Both the position numbers and the translations under genes were made by a program. Shown piece by piece: positions 16,957 through 25,278 of a stretch of DNA of 36,301 nt (positions are counted from its first letter, which is position 1; each line of letters opens with the position of its first letter). Location: the NCBI GenBank assembly GCA_002720375.1, contig PBIE01000025.1:4795-41095 (forward strand), read 5' to 3'. The notes below the pieces were generated by a model. That model was not told the DNA's origin and searched no databases. It was given only the letters and a program-made list of their open reading frames with translations. The stretch is from Crocinitomicaceae bacterium (GTDB lineage Bacteria; Bacteroidota; Bacteroidia; Flavobacteriales_D; Sanyastnellaceae).

Positions 16957-18219
16957 TCAGACGTTTAAAATTCGTGACGCGATGGATTTGGCAGCACCTA
17001 AGTTGTCGAGAATCCAGTCTGCCCCCGCTTTTCCTTCCTTCTCTGGTGGTGCATCCGACATCCATAAATCGACCGTCCGTATCATCTCATGTGGAGATGG
17101 ACAGACTGTAAGGGCTCCGATGGATTGCAGCGATTGGATTTCACGAAATCCTCCAATGTTCGGCCCAACTGCCATGGGCAAACCAAAAACTGCTGGTTCT
17201 AAAGTGTTGTGCACACCGGAACCCCAGCCCCCACCGACAATGGCGGCGTGTCCCAAGGCGTAGGTGTGTTTCAAGACGCCCATCTCATCGAGGATGAGCC
17301 CGTCTGAAGGGGGAATGGGGCAGTCGAGATATTGGGTTGATCGGGGGAAACCCGATTCAGAGGCCCAGTTGCGGGCAGTTTGACCTTGGACTTCGTGGGG
17401 CGCGCAGAGCAAGCACCAGCCAGAGGCCGAAAGCCTTGGGATAAGTTTTCGTAAGACCTTCCACTCCTCCGGCCATACACTGCCCGTCACAAGCATTTTG
17501 CGGTTGCCCATCCAATGGGCAATTTGGTCGAGCTTGGCTTGGACGGCTTGAGAAGGCTCCATGTGAAAGGTGTCGCGGACACGGTCCATTCTCGGGTCAC
17601 CAGCTACCTCTGCATGGATGCCGAACTTTGCAATCACACCGGCAGATGCCGAATCCTGCACCAAAACAGACGTAAACCGGGCCATTTTCTTGCGAATCCA
17701 TCGGCCCCAAATGTTGGCGGGGTGCCGATTGGCATCGAAGCGGGCCGCAATCAGGTGAATTTTAGCTCCTTCCGAAAGGCGGGACTCCAGAAGGTTGGGC
17801 CATAATTCATACTTGATGAGAACGGTGTCCGACGCTGGCAAAATTTTGTGGAACAGCCGCATATTTTCAGCGGTGTCGAAGGGCAGGTAGTCAACATGAT
17901 CCGCTGTGTTGGCCGGGACAGATTCAACACCAGAGGGTGAAAAGAACGTGAGCAAAATGGGCCTGTCGGGCACCCGTTCGCGAAGGGCGGACATCACTGG
18001 GGCTCCTTGTTCAAATTCCCCGAGTGACGCGCAGTGGATGTGAATCCATTTACCCGGACGCTTTTTTTCTGCGGCCTGAACCGCATACGAGAGGCGCTCT
18101 GGCCAACCCCGCCTGCCGGTCAAGGACTGCCTCGCTTTTCGGTGCCCCAGTATGGAGGCGGCATTCAGCCCAAAAAGAAAGACCCTCAGTCCTATGGCGT
18201 AGAGTGCCCCAGCCATCAA
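16957..18219 (-). CDS. waaA: 3-deoxy-D-manno-octulosonic acid (Kdo) transferase
   Basis: GKWIHIHCASLGEFEQGAPVMSALRERVPDRPILLTFFSPSGVE; DTVLIKYELWPNLL; AIVGGGWGSGVHNTLEPAVFGLPMAVGPNIGGFREIQSL. Confidence 0.92.
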   Translation of the reverse strand: MMAGALYAIGLRVFLFGLNAASILGHRKARQSLTGRRGWPERLSYAVQAAEKKRPGKWIHIHCASLGEFEQGAPVMSALRERVPDRPILLTFFSPSGVESVPANTADHVDYLPFDTAENMRLFHKILPASDTVLIKYELWPNLLESRLSEGAKIHLIAARFDANRHPANIWGRWIRKKMARFTSVLVQDSASAGVIAKFGIHAEVAGDPRMDRVRDTFHMEPSQAVQAKLDQIAHWMGNRKMLVTGSVWPEEWKVLRKLIPRLSASGWCLLCAPHEVQGQTARNWASESGFPRSTQYLDCPIPPSDGLILDEMGVLKHTYALGHAAIVGGGWGSGVHNTLEPAVFGLPMAVGPNIGGFREIQSLQSIGALTVCPSPHEMIRTVDLWMSDAPPEKEGKAGADWILDNLGAAKSIASRILNV

Positions 18220-18989
18220 TAGAAGTAATCGACTGTGCTTCTGGATTCAAGTCGAAGAATCCATGCAGCAAAGATTCCCATGGCGCGATCGTTGCGGTTG
18301 ACTTGATCGACAGTCCCCGTATCGGCATTCCAAGACCGGCTGGGCTGCAGACGGCCGATCAAGGCTTCCAAACCAACTTGAAAGCGGGCTTGGCCATTCG
18401 AAGAATGATACTCCATTCCGATGCGTGGCGAGACAACCCATCCTCCGCTGAGCCGATCATATCCGCTCAGGTATGGCGCTTCCAATTGGGTGATGCGGTT
18501 TCCCCTGTTTTGAAAATGCACTTTGTGCTCCCAAAATCCGGCGGCCATTTCTGCAATAAAGCCCGTTTCAGGGTGACGCGCCCCAAGAGACCACTTTCTG
18601 CCGATTGTGGCCATAATCAAGGTGCCCCGTTGTTGAGGGGTGATCAATGCGATCCTGCCTTCGTTGTCGATGACATTGCCATTCGGGTCAACTAGGTTTT
18701 GGAGCAACCCCGGTTCGCGGACCTCAGATCCTGTCTGGAATCGATATTGTGCACCGTAACGCCAGCCTGAGTTTGCCGTTCTGCGCCATCCGATTCCCAC
18801 GGTGTTGGCAATTCCAAAGCGGTCGGCCAATTCGCCCCAAGGAACGTGAATGCCCGTGTGAAGGATGAGTTGGTGACCTGGTCTAGCGGCACTCCGCTGC
18901 CCGCTGTTCGGATCTTGAGCCATGGAAGCCAAGGCTGCCATCGTGAAGGCAATGGTGGGCAGAATGTTGCGATACACTAATGACATCAT
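18216..18989 (-). CDS. Secreted/outer-membrane beta-barrel-like hypothetical protein
   Basis: Signal-like MMSLVYRNILPTIAFTMAALASMAQ then alternating beta-type sequence (HQLILHTGIHVPWGELADRFGIANTVGIGWRRTANSGWRYGAQYRFQTG). Overlaps waaA by 4 bp. Confidence 0.7.
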   Translation of the reverse strand: MMSLVYRNILPTIAFTMAALASMAQDPNSGQRSAARPGHQLILHTGIHVPWGELADRFGIANTVGIGWRRTANSGWRYGAQYRFQTGSEVREPGLLQNLVDPNGNVIDNEGRIALITPQQRGTLIMATIGRKWSLGARHPETGFIAEMAAGFWEHKVHFQNRGNRITQLEAPYLSGYDRLSGGWVVSPRIGMEYHSSNGQARFQVGLEALIGRLQPSRSWNADTGTVDQVNRNDRAMGIFAAWILRLESRSTVDYFY

Positions 18990-19603
18990 AAAGGGAAGCT
19001 GAGTCCGACGAGAAATCCGCTCATCAGCGTGCCGCCGTCCATCTGAAGAAGGAAGGTCATGTCCTTGTATGTGTAGCGGCCTCCGATTTGTCCACTCAAT
19101 CCCGTGCCTCCAATGGCGCTCCCGTCGTAACTGCTCGGCGCGGGACCAGCCCCTGCCCATTTATAGCTGTGTGCGAACCAGCCTAAGGTGAGCCCGGCAA
19201 ACAAATCGAAGGGCGAAGGGGCGAGTTCAATAAAATGATAATTCCCTTGTAGGCCGACACCAAAATATTGATGGCTCCATGTCCCTGCTGAGCCATTTTC
19301 TCGACCCGATTGAAAGGTGCCGATGAGGGCGGCGGAAATGTGGTCATCTAGGGTCTGCTCGACACCGACAAACAAGGGCAGTCCTCTTGTACTCATGCCC
19401 AATCCGGCATTGATGAGGTCCCATCGCTGTCCGGATTGTATTCGCACTTGAGCGTCCACCGTATTTTCGAAGCCAAAGGACGTGCAGGTCAAAAATGCCA
19501 AAAACAAACCCATCCCGCCGGCACCAAAAAGTCTATAAAAAGTAAGAAAATGACGATTGAAAGCCTTAAATTGAAGACGAAATTCTTTGGGGTGAAACGG
19601 CAT
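18986..19603 (-). CDS. Outer-membrane beta-barrel-like hypothetical protein
   Basis: MPFHPKEF..LFGAGGMGLFLAFLTCTSFGFENTVDAQVRIQSGQRW..YFGVGLQGNYHFIELAPSPFDLFAGLTLGWFAHSY..SGQIGGRYTYKDMTFLLQMDGGTLMSGFLVGLSFPL. ORF extends to 19624; start uncertain. Confidence 0.65.
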   Translation of the reverse strand: MPFHPKEFRLQFKAFNRHFLTFYRLFGAGGMGLFLAFLTCTSFGFENTVDAQVRIQSGQRWDLINAGLGMSTRGLPLFVGVEQTLDDHISAALIGTFQSGRENGSAGTWSHQYFGVGLQGNYHFIELAPSPFDLFAGLTLGWFAHSYKWAGAGPAPSSYDGSAIGGTGLSGQIGGRYTYKDMTFLLQMDGGTLMSGFLVGLSFPL

Positions 19604-19680
19604 TGATGTTTTTTTCTCTTTCAAGTTGGTCCCCCGAAGGTCGTTCTTGCCGGGCAGTTGGTGTGGATAGACTCAAAAAA

Positions 19681-21585
19681 ATGTTTCCAGAGGTGTCTTC
19701 AATCTGGGCAGCGGTGCTCTCGCTTTTTCTCATGGCAGCGGTTGGTCATGCAAGGGGGCAGGGCGTTGAGTTGCTTGGACTCAACGTGGAACTTGAGCCA
19801 GGCCAGCAATTTTCGCCAGGATGGATTCTGGCTGCACCAAGGTTCACTTCTAATCTAACCTTCCCATTCCTGGTTGATGAGGAGGGCATTGTCCGCTACA
19901 ATCAAAACCGACCGTACGAGGGCTTCAATTTTGATTTGCAGGATAACAACACCTTGGCTTGGTTTTCGAGTATAGATGGATGGTGGTATCAATTGGACAG
20001 TTCTCTCAATGTCTCCCAATTCATAGGGTATGTGGATGCAGATTTAGATTTTCACGACCTCGAGTTGAGGGACGATGGCACCAAGCTGCTCATGGGTAAA
20101 GAGGTCGTCACCATGGATGTCATCGATAGCGTCCCAGATGCGAGTGATTCGATGCGGTCTGTGCTTGACTGTCTTTTGCAAGAGTTGGACGAGAGCGGTA
20201 ACGTCATTTGGAGTTGGCGAGCGTCTGAACACATCCCCCCCACTTTCTGTGCGCACTGCAACTGGGAGATGCCATTCATTGATGCTTACCATCAAAACTC
20301 ATTCGAGACCCAAGACAATGGAGATATTTTACTCTCTATTCGCAACATGGACATGGTTGTTCTGATTGATAAACTAACGGGAGACCTTGTTTGGCAATTG
20401 GGGGGAGCTGCGAGCGACTTTGTTTTCACGGATGAGAATGGAGCCTTTGCACAGCAACATGACGCCCACCTGCTAGAGGACAACCGTCTGCTCCTTTTTG
20501 ACAATGCCTCCGGAAGTTCACCCCTCACCTCGAGGGGCGCAGAATACATTCTGGATTATGAAGCTGGAACCGCTTCGCTTCTGGCCACATGGCCTCATCC
20601 ACATGGCAGTTTTGCAGGCTCTCAGGGCAGCATCCAACGCTTAGACGGGGGCGGGACCCTCATAGGCTGGGGAACTGCAGGGTCTGAACAGTTCAATGGG
20701 GGGATGGTGTCCGAATACTCGGCTTCTGGGGCGCTCAGGGGGAGCATCTACTTCCCCGAGAATTATTGGAGTTACAGGGCCAGGAAAGTTCCGTTGGGCC
20801 AATTGCCTCTTCACACAGGTTGCGCCAACCCCGTTGCCTGCAACTACAATGATCAGGCAATCGTCGAGGAAGCATGCACAATAGTTGGGACAGAGTGTGA
20901 CGATGGGAATCCTTGCACCTTCGTGGACAAAGTCAACCCGGAATGTGAGTGTGAAGGCGAGTTGTCCGAGTCAGACCCTAGTGGGAGCCAATGCACCGAC
21001 CCCATGGCAATCAATTACAACCCCTGTTCTTCGGTAATATTTGATAATGAGAGTTGTCAATACCAAGTGGAATTTCGGGTGGATGCCACACAGATGAACT
21101 CTGTGCCGGATACTGTGGAAATTGTCTTGTCTGGTTTGGAACCCTTCCTATTTGAGCCTGGAGGATTTGGTACATGGAAGGGCAGCTTGGTTTTGGGAAG
21201 CGGGTTCTGGACTTACGAATTTTGGATTGACGGTTTGACAGATGGTGAGCCAAGGCAGTTGGACCTGAGTTGGCCTGTCGTTTGGGACGGGGAGGTTGTC
21301 AGAGCATGCTTGGGTCTGCCGGAGTCACTGTGTCCAGGGTGCAACGACCCGGACGACTTGGCATTCTCACCTTTTGTTTCTGGGGACTCCCTTTGCGGAT
21401 TGGGCCTTGGTTTGGGTTGCACCCAATCAGGAGCGGTGAATTTCAACCCTGGTGCTTTTTTTGATGATGGTGGGTGTCAGTTCGACATTACCCCAGATTG
21501 CCAGCAGGATTTAAATGGAGATGGACTAATTGGCGTCGCTGATATTCTAGAGGTATTGACCTACTTCGGTGTAATCTGCGATTGA
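19681..21585 (+). CDS. Secreted arylsulfotransferase (ASST)-like protein with degenerate GCTD repeats and C-terminal dockerin-like module
   Basis: Signal peptide MFPEVSSIWAAVLSLFLMAAVGHARG; ASST-like LVDEEGIVRYNQNRPYEGFNFDLQDNNTLAWFS...DADLDFHDLELRDDGTKLLMGKEVV...QQHDAHLLEDNRLLLFDNASG; ends CQQDLNGDGLIGVADILEVLTYFGVICD. Confidence 0.82.
   Translation: MFPEVSSIWAAVLSLFLMAAVGHARGQGVELLGLNVELEPGQQFSPGWILAAPRFTSNLTFPFLVDEEGIVRYNQNRPYEGFNFDLQDNNTLAWFSSIDGWWYQLDSSLNVSQFIGYVDADLDFHDLELRDDGTKLLMGKEVVTMDVIDSVPDASDSMRSVLDCLLQELDESGNVIWSWRASEHIPPTFCAHCNWEMPFIDAYHQNSFETQDNGDILLSIRNMDMVVLIDKLTGDLVWQLGGAASDFVFTDENGAFAQQHDAHLLEDNRLLLFDNASGSSPLTSRGAEYILDYEAGTASLLATWPHPHGSFAGSQGSIQRLDGGGTLIGWGTAGSEQFNGGMVSEYSASGALRGSIYFPENYWSYRARKVPLGQLPLHTGCANPVACNYNDQAIVEEACTIVGTECDDGNPCTFVDKVNPECECEGELSESDPSGSQCTDPMAINYNPCSSVIFDNESCQYQVEFRVDATQMNSVPDTVEIVLSGLEPFLFEPGGFGTWKGSLVLGSGFWTYEFWIDGLTDGEPRQLDLSWPVVWDGEVVRACLGLPESLCPGCNDPDDLAFSPFVSGDSLCGLGLGLGCTQSGAVNFNPGAFFDDGGCQFDITPDCQQDLNGDGLIGVADILEVLTYFGVICD
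21499..21585 (+). other. Single dockerin/EF-hand-like module at the exact C-terminus of the ASST-like protein
   Basis: CQQDLNGDGLIGVADILEVLTYFGVICD-stop. Confidence 0.75.
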
Positions 21586-22292
21586 TTGGTTTCGTTTCGT
21601 GCGGGCCCATCCAATCTGAATCCCACCCCGTGCAGTGTTTCGAGACGAACGGAGGGGTCGGCTTTGAGAATTTTCCGCAAGCGTGCAATGTAGACGTCCA
21701 TGCTCCTTCCGATAAAGTATCCCGAGTCTCCCCAAACCAGCCGCCCAATAAGGTCTCGTTCGGTCGTTCTTCCTTCTCGCTGGATGAGCAACTTGAGCAC
21801 ATCTCCCTCTTTTCGGGTGAGCTTTTTTTCTCCGCCGGGCCAGCATAGCACGTAGGTATCCCGGTCGAGTGTAAAGGCTCCGATGCTGAGCAGACGGACA
21901 TGGGTGTCGGTCGTGGGTTCGGACCGTTTTAGCAGGCTGCCGATTCGAAGCAGCAGCTCTTCATTGTGAAAGGGCTTAATAACATAGTCATCCGCCCCGG
22001 CGCGCAATCCGCGGACCCTGTCTTCTATGCGATCCCGAGCAGTGAGGAGAAGAATCGGAAGGGCGGGCGAAATTTTTCTGAGGTCTTCAGTTAGAGCGAA
22101 CCCGTCACGACCGGGAAGCATGATGTCGAGGACGGCCAGGTCGATTGGGTTGGCATGATATGCGGGCAGTGCTTCGCGACCGTCGCGAATCAGCGTAACG
22201 GCATAGCCCTCCATTCGCAGCAAGTCGTGGACAATAAGGCCAAGAGTGGGGTCGTCTTCGACAAGGAGGATATGTCGTTGTGTGGCGCTCAT
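21561..22292 (-). CDS. OmpR-family response regulator
   Basis: HILLVEDDPTLGLIVHDLLRMEGYAVTLIRDGREAL..LAVLDIMLPGRDGFAL..RAGADDYVIKPFHNEELLLRIGSLLKR; winged-helix end LTRKEGDVLKLLIQREGRTTERDLIGRLVWGDSGYFIGRSMDVYIARLRKILKADPSVRLETLHGVGFRLD. Confidence 0.94.
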   Translation of the reverse strand: MSATQRHILLVEDDPTLGLIVHDLLRMEGYAVTLIRDGREALPAYHANPIDLAVLDIMLPGRDGFALTEDLRKISPALPILLLTARDRIEDRVRGLRAGADDYVIKPFHNEELLLRIGSLLKRSEPTTDTHVRLLSIGAFTLDRDTYVLCWPGGEKKLTRKEGDVLKLLIQREGRTTERDLIGRLVWGDSGYFIGRSMDVYIARLRKILKADPSVRLETLHGVGFRLDGPARNETNQSQITPK

Positions 22293-23563
22293 GAAGTCCG
22301 GTCGGGAAGTTCAATGACAAAGCGGCTGCCACCGCCTTCTCTTTGAGCACAGTATATGCGGCCGCCATGTCCTTCCACGATGGACCGCGCATAGTGCAAT
22401 CCCAGCCCAAACCCCTTCACGTCATGCCGGTCTCCTGTGGGGACACGGTGAAATCGATCGAAGATGCGCTCAGCTTCTTCTTCGGGCACCCCGATGCCGC
22501 GGTCCGCCACCGTGATGTGCCATCGACCGTGGGCTTCCGGCCGGCATTGAAGGCTTACTTCGACATCGGGGGGGGCATCGCCAGAGTAGCGGATGGCATT
22601 GTCAATTAGGTTCATGAGCACGCCGTCCAAATGGGTGATGTCGCCCACGAAATCGACAGGGTTGGAATCTTCCGGTACGGAGACAGTCAGTTTGCCCTCC
22701 ATTCGTTCCACAGTGGGCAGGGCCGATTCTACACCTCTAATTGCCCATTGGCGCAGGTCGATGGGGTCTGTGGCCAGCCGCACGTCGCCCTTTTCCATGG
22801 TGGCCATTTCCATAACCTTGTTCACCTGTCGTCGCATTCGGCCATTCTCGGACAGGATGAGGTCGAGGTAGCGTCTCCGGGCTTTCGCGTCCCCGCCGAT
22901 TTCGTCGCGTTGTAGCAACTGTGCTCCCGATTCGATGGATGCGATTGGGGTCTTGAACTCGTGTGTCATGTTGTTGATGAAGTCCTCACGAACCTCAGAC
23001 AACCGTTTTTGTCGCAGGACAATGACAACAGCATACACGAAGGTCCCCAAAACGAGAAGCTGCAAGACGCTGGCCAAAAGCCACCTGTCTAAGCTCATCA
23101 GAATGTCTGCCCTCCGCTCGGGGAAGCGAATGCCGAAATAGTGACCATCCCGATCAAATCTGGGCGGCATTGTCCCTTGTGATTCGGTTCCACCCACATG
23201 TCCCCCATAGACGATGCTGTCGCTGAAGCAGTCATAAATGGCATAGTCGAAGGGAGAATCAAGGGCTGCCCGTTCGAAGGACTCCCGGAGAAGGGCCTCG
23301 AGAAGGAAGGGGTGGAGCGTGTCGTTCAGGTTGGCCACGAAGGCGTTGGAGGCCTGTTGGCGCACGGGTTCTACCACCGCGCTGTCTCCACGCATCGCCT
23401 GAACTCGATCAACGACCTCCGTGAGCGCAATGACGACGCGGTCATTGAACTCTCGCTCCCTAAGGTCGACGGCCTGTCGAAGCCAGATAAGCTGGAGCAC
23501 CAGCGTGCCGCAGATGGACAGCAGGCCGGTCAGGATGAGAAGTCGGATTCGGCTTCGTGACAC
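22289..23563 (-). CDS. Membrane sensor histidine kinase
   Basis: FINNMTHEFKTPIASIESGAQLLQRDEIGG (H box); LMNLIDNAIRYSGDAPP (N); VADRGIGVPEEEAERIFDRFHRVPTGDRHDVKGFGLGLHYARSIVEGHGGRI (G1/F/G2). Confidence 0.94.
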   Translation of the reverse strand: MSRSRIRLLILTGLLSICGTLVLQLIWLRQAVDLREREFNDRVVIALTEVVDRVQAMRGDSAVVEPVRQQASNAFVANLNDTLHPFLLEALLRESFERAALDSPFDYAIYDCFSDSIVYGGHVGGTESQGTMPPRFDRDGHYFGIRFPERRADILMSLDRWLLASVLQLLVLGTFVYAVVIVLRQKRLSEVREDFINNMTHEFKTPIASIESGAQLLQRDEIGGDAKARRRYLDLILSENGRMRRQVNKVMEMATMEKGDVRLATDPIDLRQWAIRGVESALPTVERMEGKLTVSVPEDSNPVDFVGDITHLDGVLMNLIDNAIRYSGDAPPDVEVSLQCRPEAHGRWHITVADRGIGVPEEEAERIFDRFHRVPTGDRHDVKGFGLGLHYARSIVEGHGGRIYCAQREGGGSRFVIELPDRTS

Positions 23564-23669
23564 ACGGCCAATTTACGGGTTCGCCTCGGGCCATTCCGAC
23601 TCTTATGGAGCGCGTTACTTTGGGTGGATGTTGTAGTTTCGATGCGTGACGATTCAAGCCTTCATGTCT

Positions 23670-24473
23670 CCCAATAAAAGCCACATGGCTAGGTGGATGA
23701 CTTTGGTCCTCATTTGCGCCGCTTGCCCCGCGGTTTCGGCTCAGTCGGCCATCGAGGTCGGCGGCTTATATCAGGGCGAAAATCTTTTGGTGGTCAATGA
23801 GACCAATCCAGACGGCGTGGGCTTTTGTTGTTATGAGGTGAGGGTCAATGGCCAAGTGACGGCCGACCAAGTGAACTCTCATGCATTTGAAATCGACCTG
23901 CGGAGCCACGGGATAGCCCTTGGAAAGGGGGTTGCCATCCGGTTGCTTCACCGTGCTGGGTGTGCCCCGAGAATCCTGAATCTCGAGGTCATCACCCCTT
24001 CCCCTGGGTTCGAGCTTGTCGAATTCAAAGCCAATCCCACTGGCGAGGTGTTTTGGGTGACCTCTGAGGAGCGGGGAAGAATGCCCTACGTCTTGCAGCA
24101 ATTCAAGTGGGGGAAATGGGTGGATGTGGTCCGCATCGATGGGCTCGGGGGACCAGGCCAACGACACTATAAAACTCAGTTCAAGCCGGTCCGAGGAGAG
24201 AATGTTTTGCGGTTGACTCACCTCGGCCCCGATGGCGCCTTGGAGATTAAAGGAGAGGCCCGATTCACTTCAGATGCCCCGCCGGTAACGTTCGATTACG
24301 ACCACAAATCCCAGACAATCACATTCAGCGAAGAGACCCAATATGAGGTGGTCGATGCATTCGGCACAGTTGTGTTGCAAGGCCATGGCGCAGACGTCAT
24401 TCTTCGCTATCTTGCACGCGGCGAGTATTTCGTCAATTGCGGCGCGCGGTCTGACACCATTAAGAAGCGCTGA
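23670..24473 (+). CDS. Secreted hypothetical protein with T9SS type-A-like C-terminal domain
   Basis: Signal peptide MSPNKSHMARWMTLVLICAACPAVSAQS; C-terminus TQYEVVDAFGTVVLQGHGADVILRYLARGEYFVNCGARSDTIKKR fits the type-A sorting-domain pattern (xDxxGxxV...L..GxYxV....KK). Start may be 23646. Confidence 0.65.
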   Translation, partial: PNKSHMARWMTLVLICAACPAVSAQSAIEVGGLYQGENLLVVNETNPDGVGFCCYEVRVNGQVTADQVNSHAFEIDLRSHGIALGKGVAIRLLHRAGCAPRILNLEVITPSPGFELVEFKANPTGEVFWVTSEERGRMPYVLQQFKWGKWVDVVRIDGLGGPGQRHYKTQFKPVRGENVLRLTHLGPDGALEIKGEARFTSDAPPVTFDYDHKSQTITFSEETQYEVVDAFGTVVLQGHGADVILRYLARGEYFVNCGARSDTIKKR

Positions 24474-24516
24474 CAACAGCCTCAGCGGCCGACCAAACTT
24501 TCAAGTCCACATCGAC

Positions 24517-25158
24517 ATGCCCACTTTTCCCGCTACGACGGCCTTTGATGGCTTGACCTACAACAGCCGACGCACAGACATTGTCATTCCTGAATATGGA
24601 AGGGTTGTCCACGAAATGGTGGCCCATTGCATTGGAATCGAAGAACGGGAAGAGCGCAACAAATGCGCTGCTGCCATTGTGAGTGTCATGCGCACCCTCG
24701 TCCCAGGGTCGAAGGAAATGACCGACCACGAGGAGAAGCTTTGGGGCCATCTCTACGTCATGGCCGACTGGAAATTGGACGTCGACGGTCCTTTTCCACC
24801 ACCCGCGAGGCCAGAGGAAGACCCCGGCCCTGAGAAGCTGGCATATACTCAAATTGGGAAACGGCCATCGTTCTATGGCCGAATCGTAGAGGACCTCATT
24901 GCCAAGGCCATTGAGATGCCGGAAGGGGAGGAGCGCGCTGCGTTGTCCATGATGATTGCCAACCTGTTAAAGCGGCAATACCTCACATGGAATAAGGGCG
25001 CTGTGGAAGACGCACTTATTCGTGCCCAATTGCGTGAAATGTCGGGCGGGGCCTTGGATGTGCCCGCGGAGAAGGAATTGGTTTCCTCGAGCGAGATATT
25101 AAAAAGCAAGCGGAAGACATCCAACAATTTCCGCAACCGCGGCAAGCGCAAGCGCTGA
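24517..25158 (+). CDS. DUF4290-family protein
   Basis: LTYNSRRTDIVIPEYGRVVHEMVAHCIGIEEREERNKCAAAIVSVMRTLVPGSKEMTDHEEKLWGHLYVMADWKLDVDGPFPPP; immediately upstream of murA as I recall for Bacteroidota. Confidence 0.8.
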   Translation: MPTFPATTAFDGLTYNSRRTDIVIPEYGRVVHEMVAHCIGIEEREERNKCAAAIVSVMRTLVPGSKEMTDHEEKLWGHLYVMADWKLDVDGPFPPPARPEEDPGPEKLAYTQIGKRPSFYGRIVEDLIAKAIEMPEGEERAALSMMIANLLKRQYLTWNKGAVEDALIRAQLREMSGGALDVPAEKELVSSSEILKSKRKTSNNFRNRGKRKR

Positions 25159-25278
25159 GTTAATGCCCATTCGATTGCATGGCCGGGCCTCCCCGACCTG
25201 TTGTCGAAAACAACGTCTGGTCATGGTTACAGAGGCCTTCCCCTGCACCACCTTGGGGGCCAAACCTCTGACCTAACC

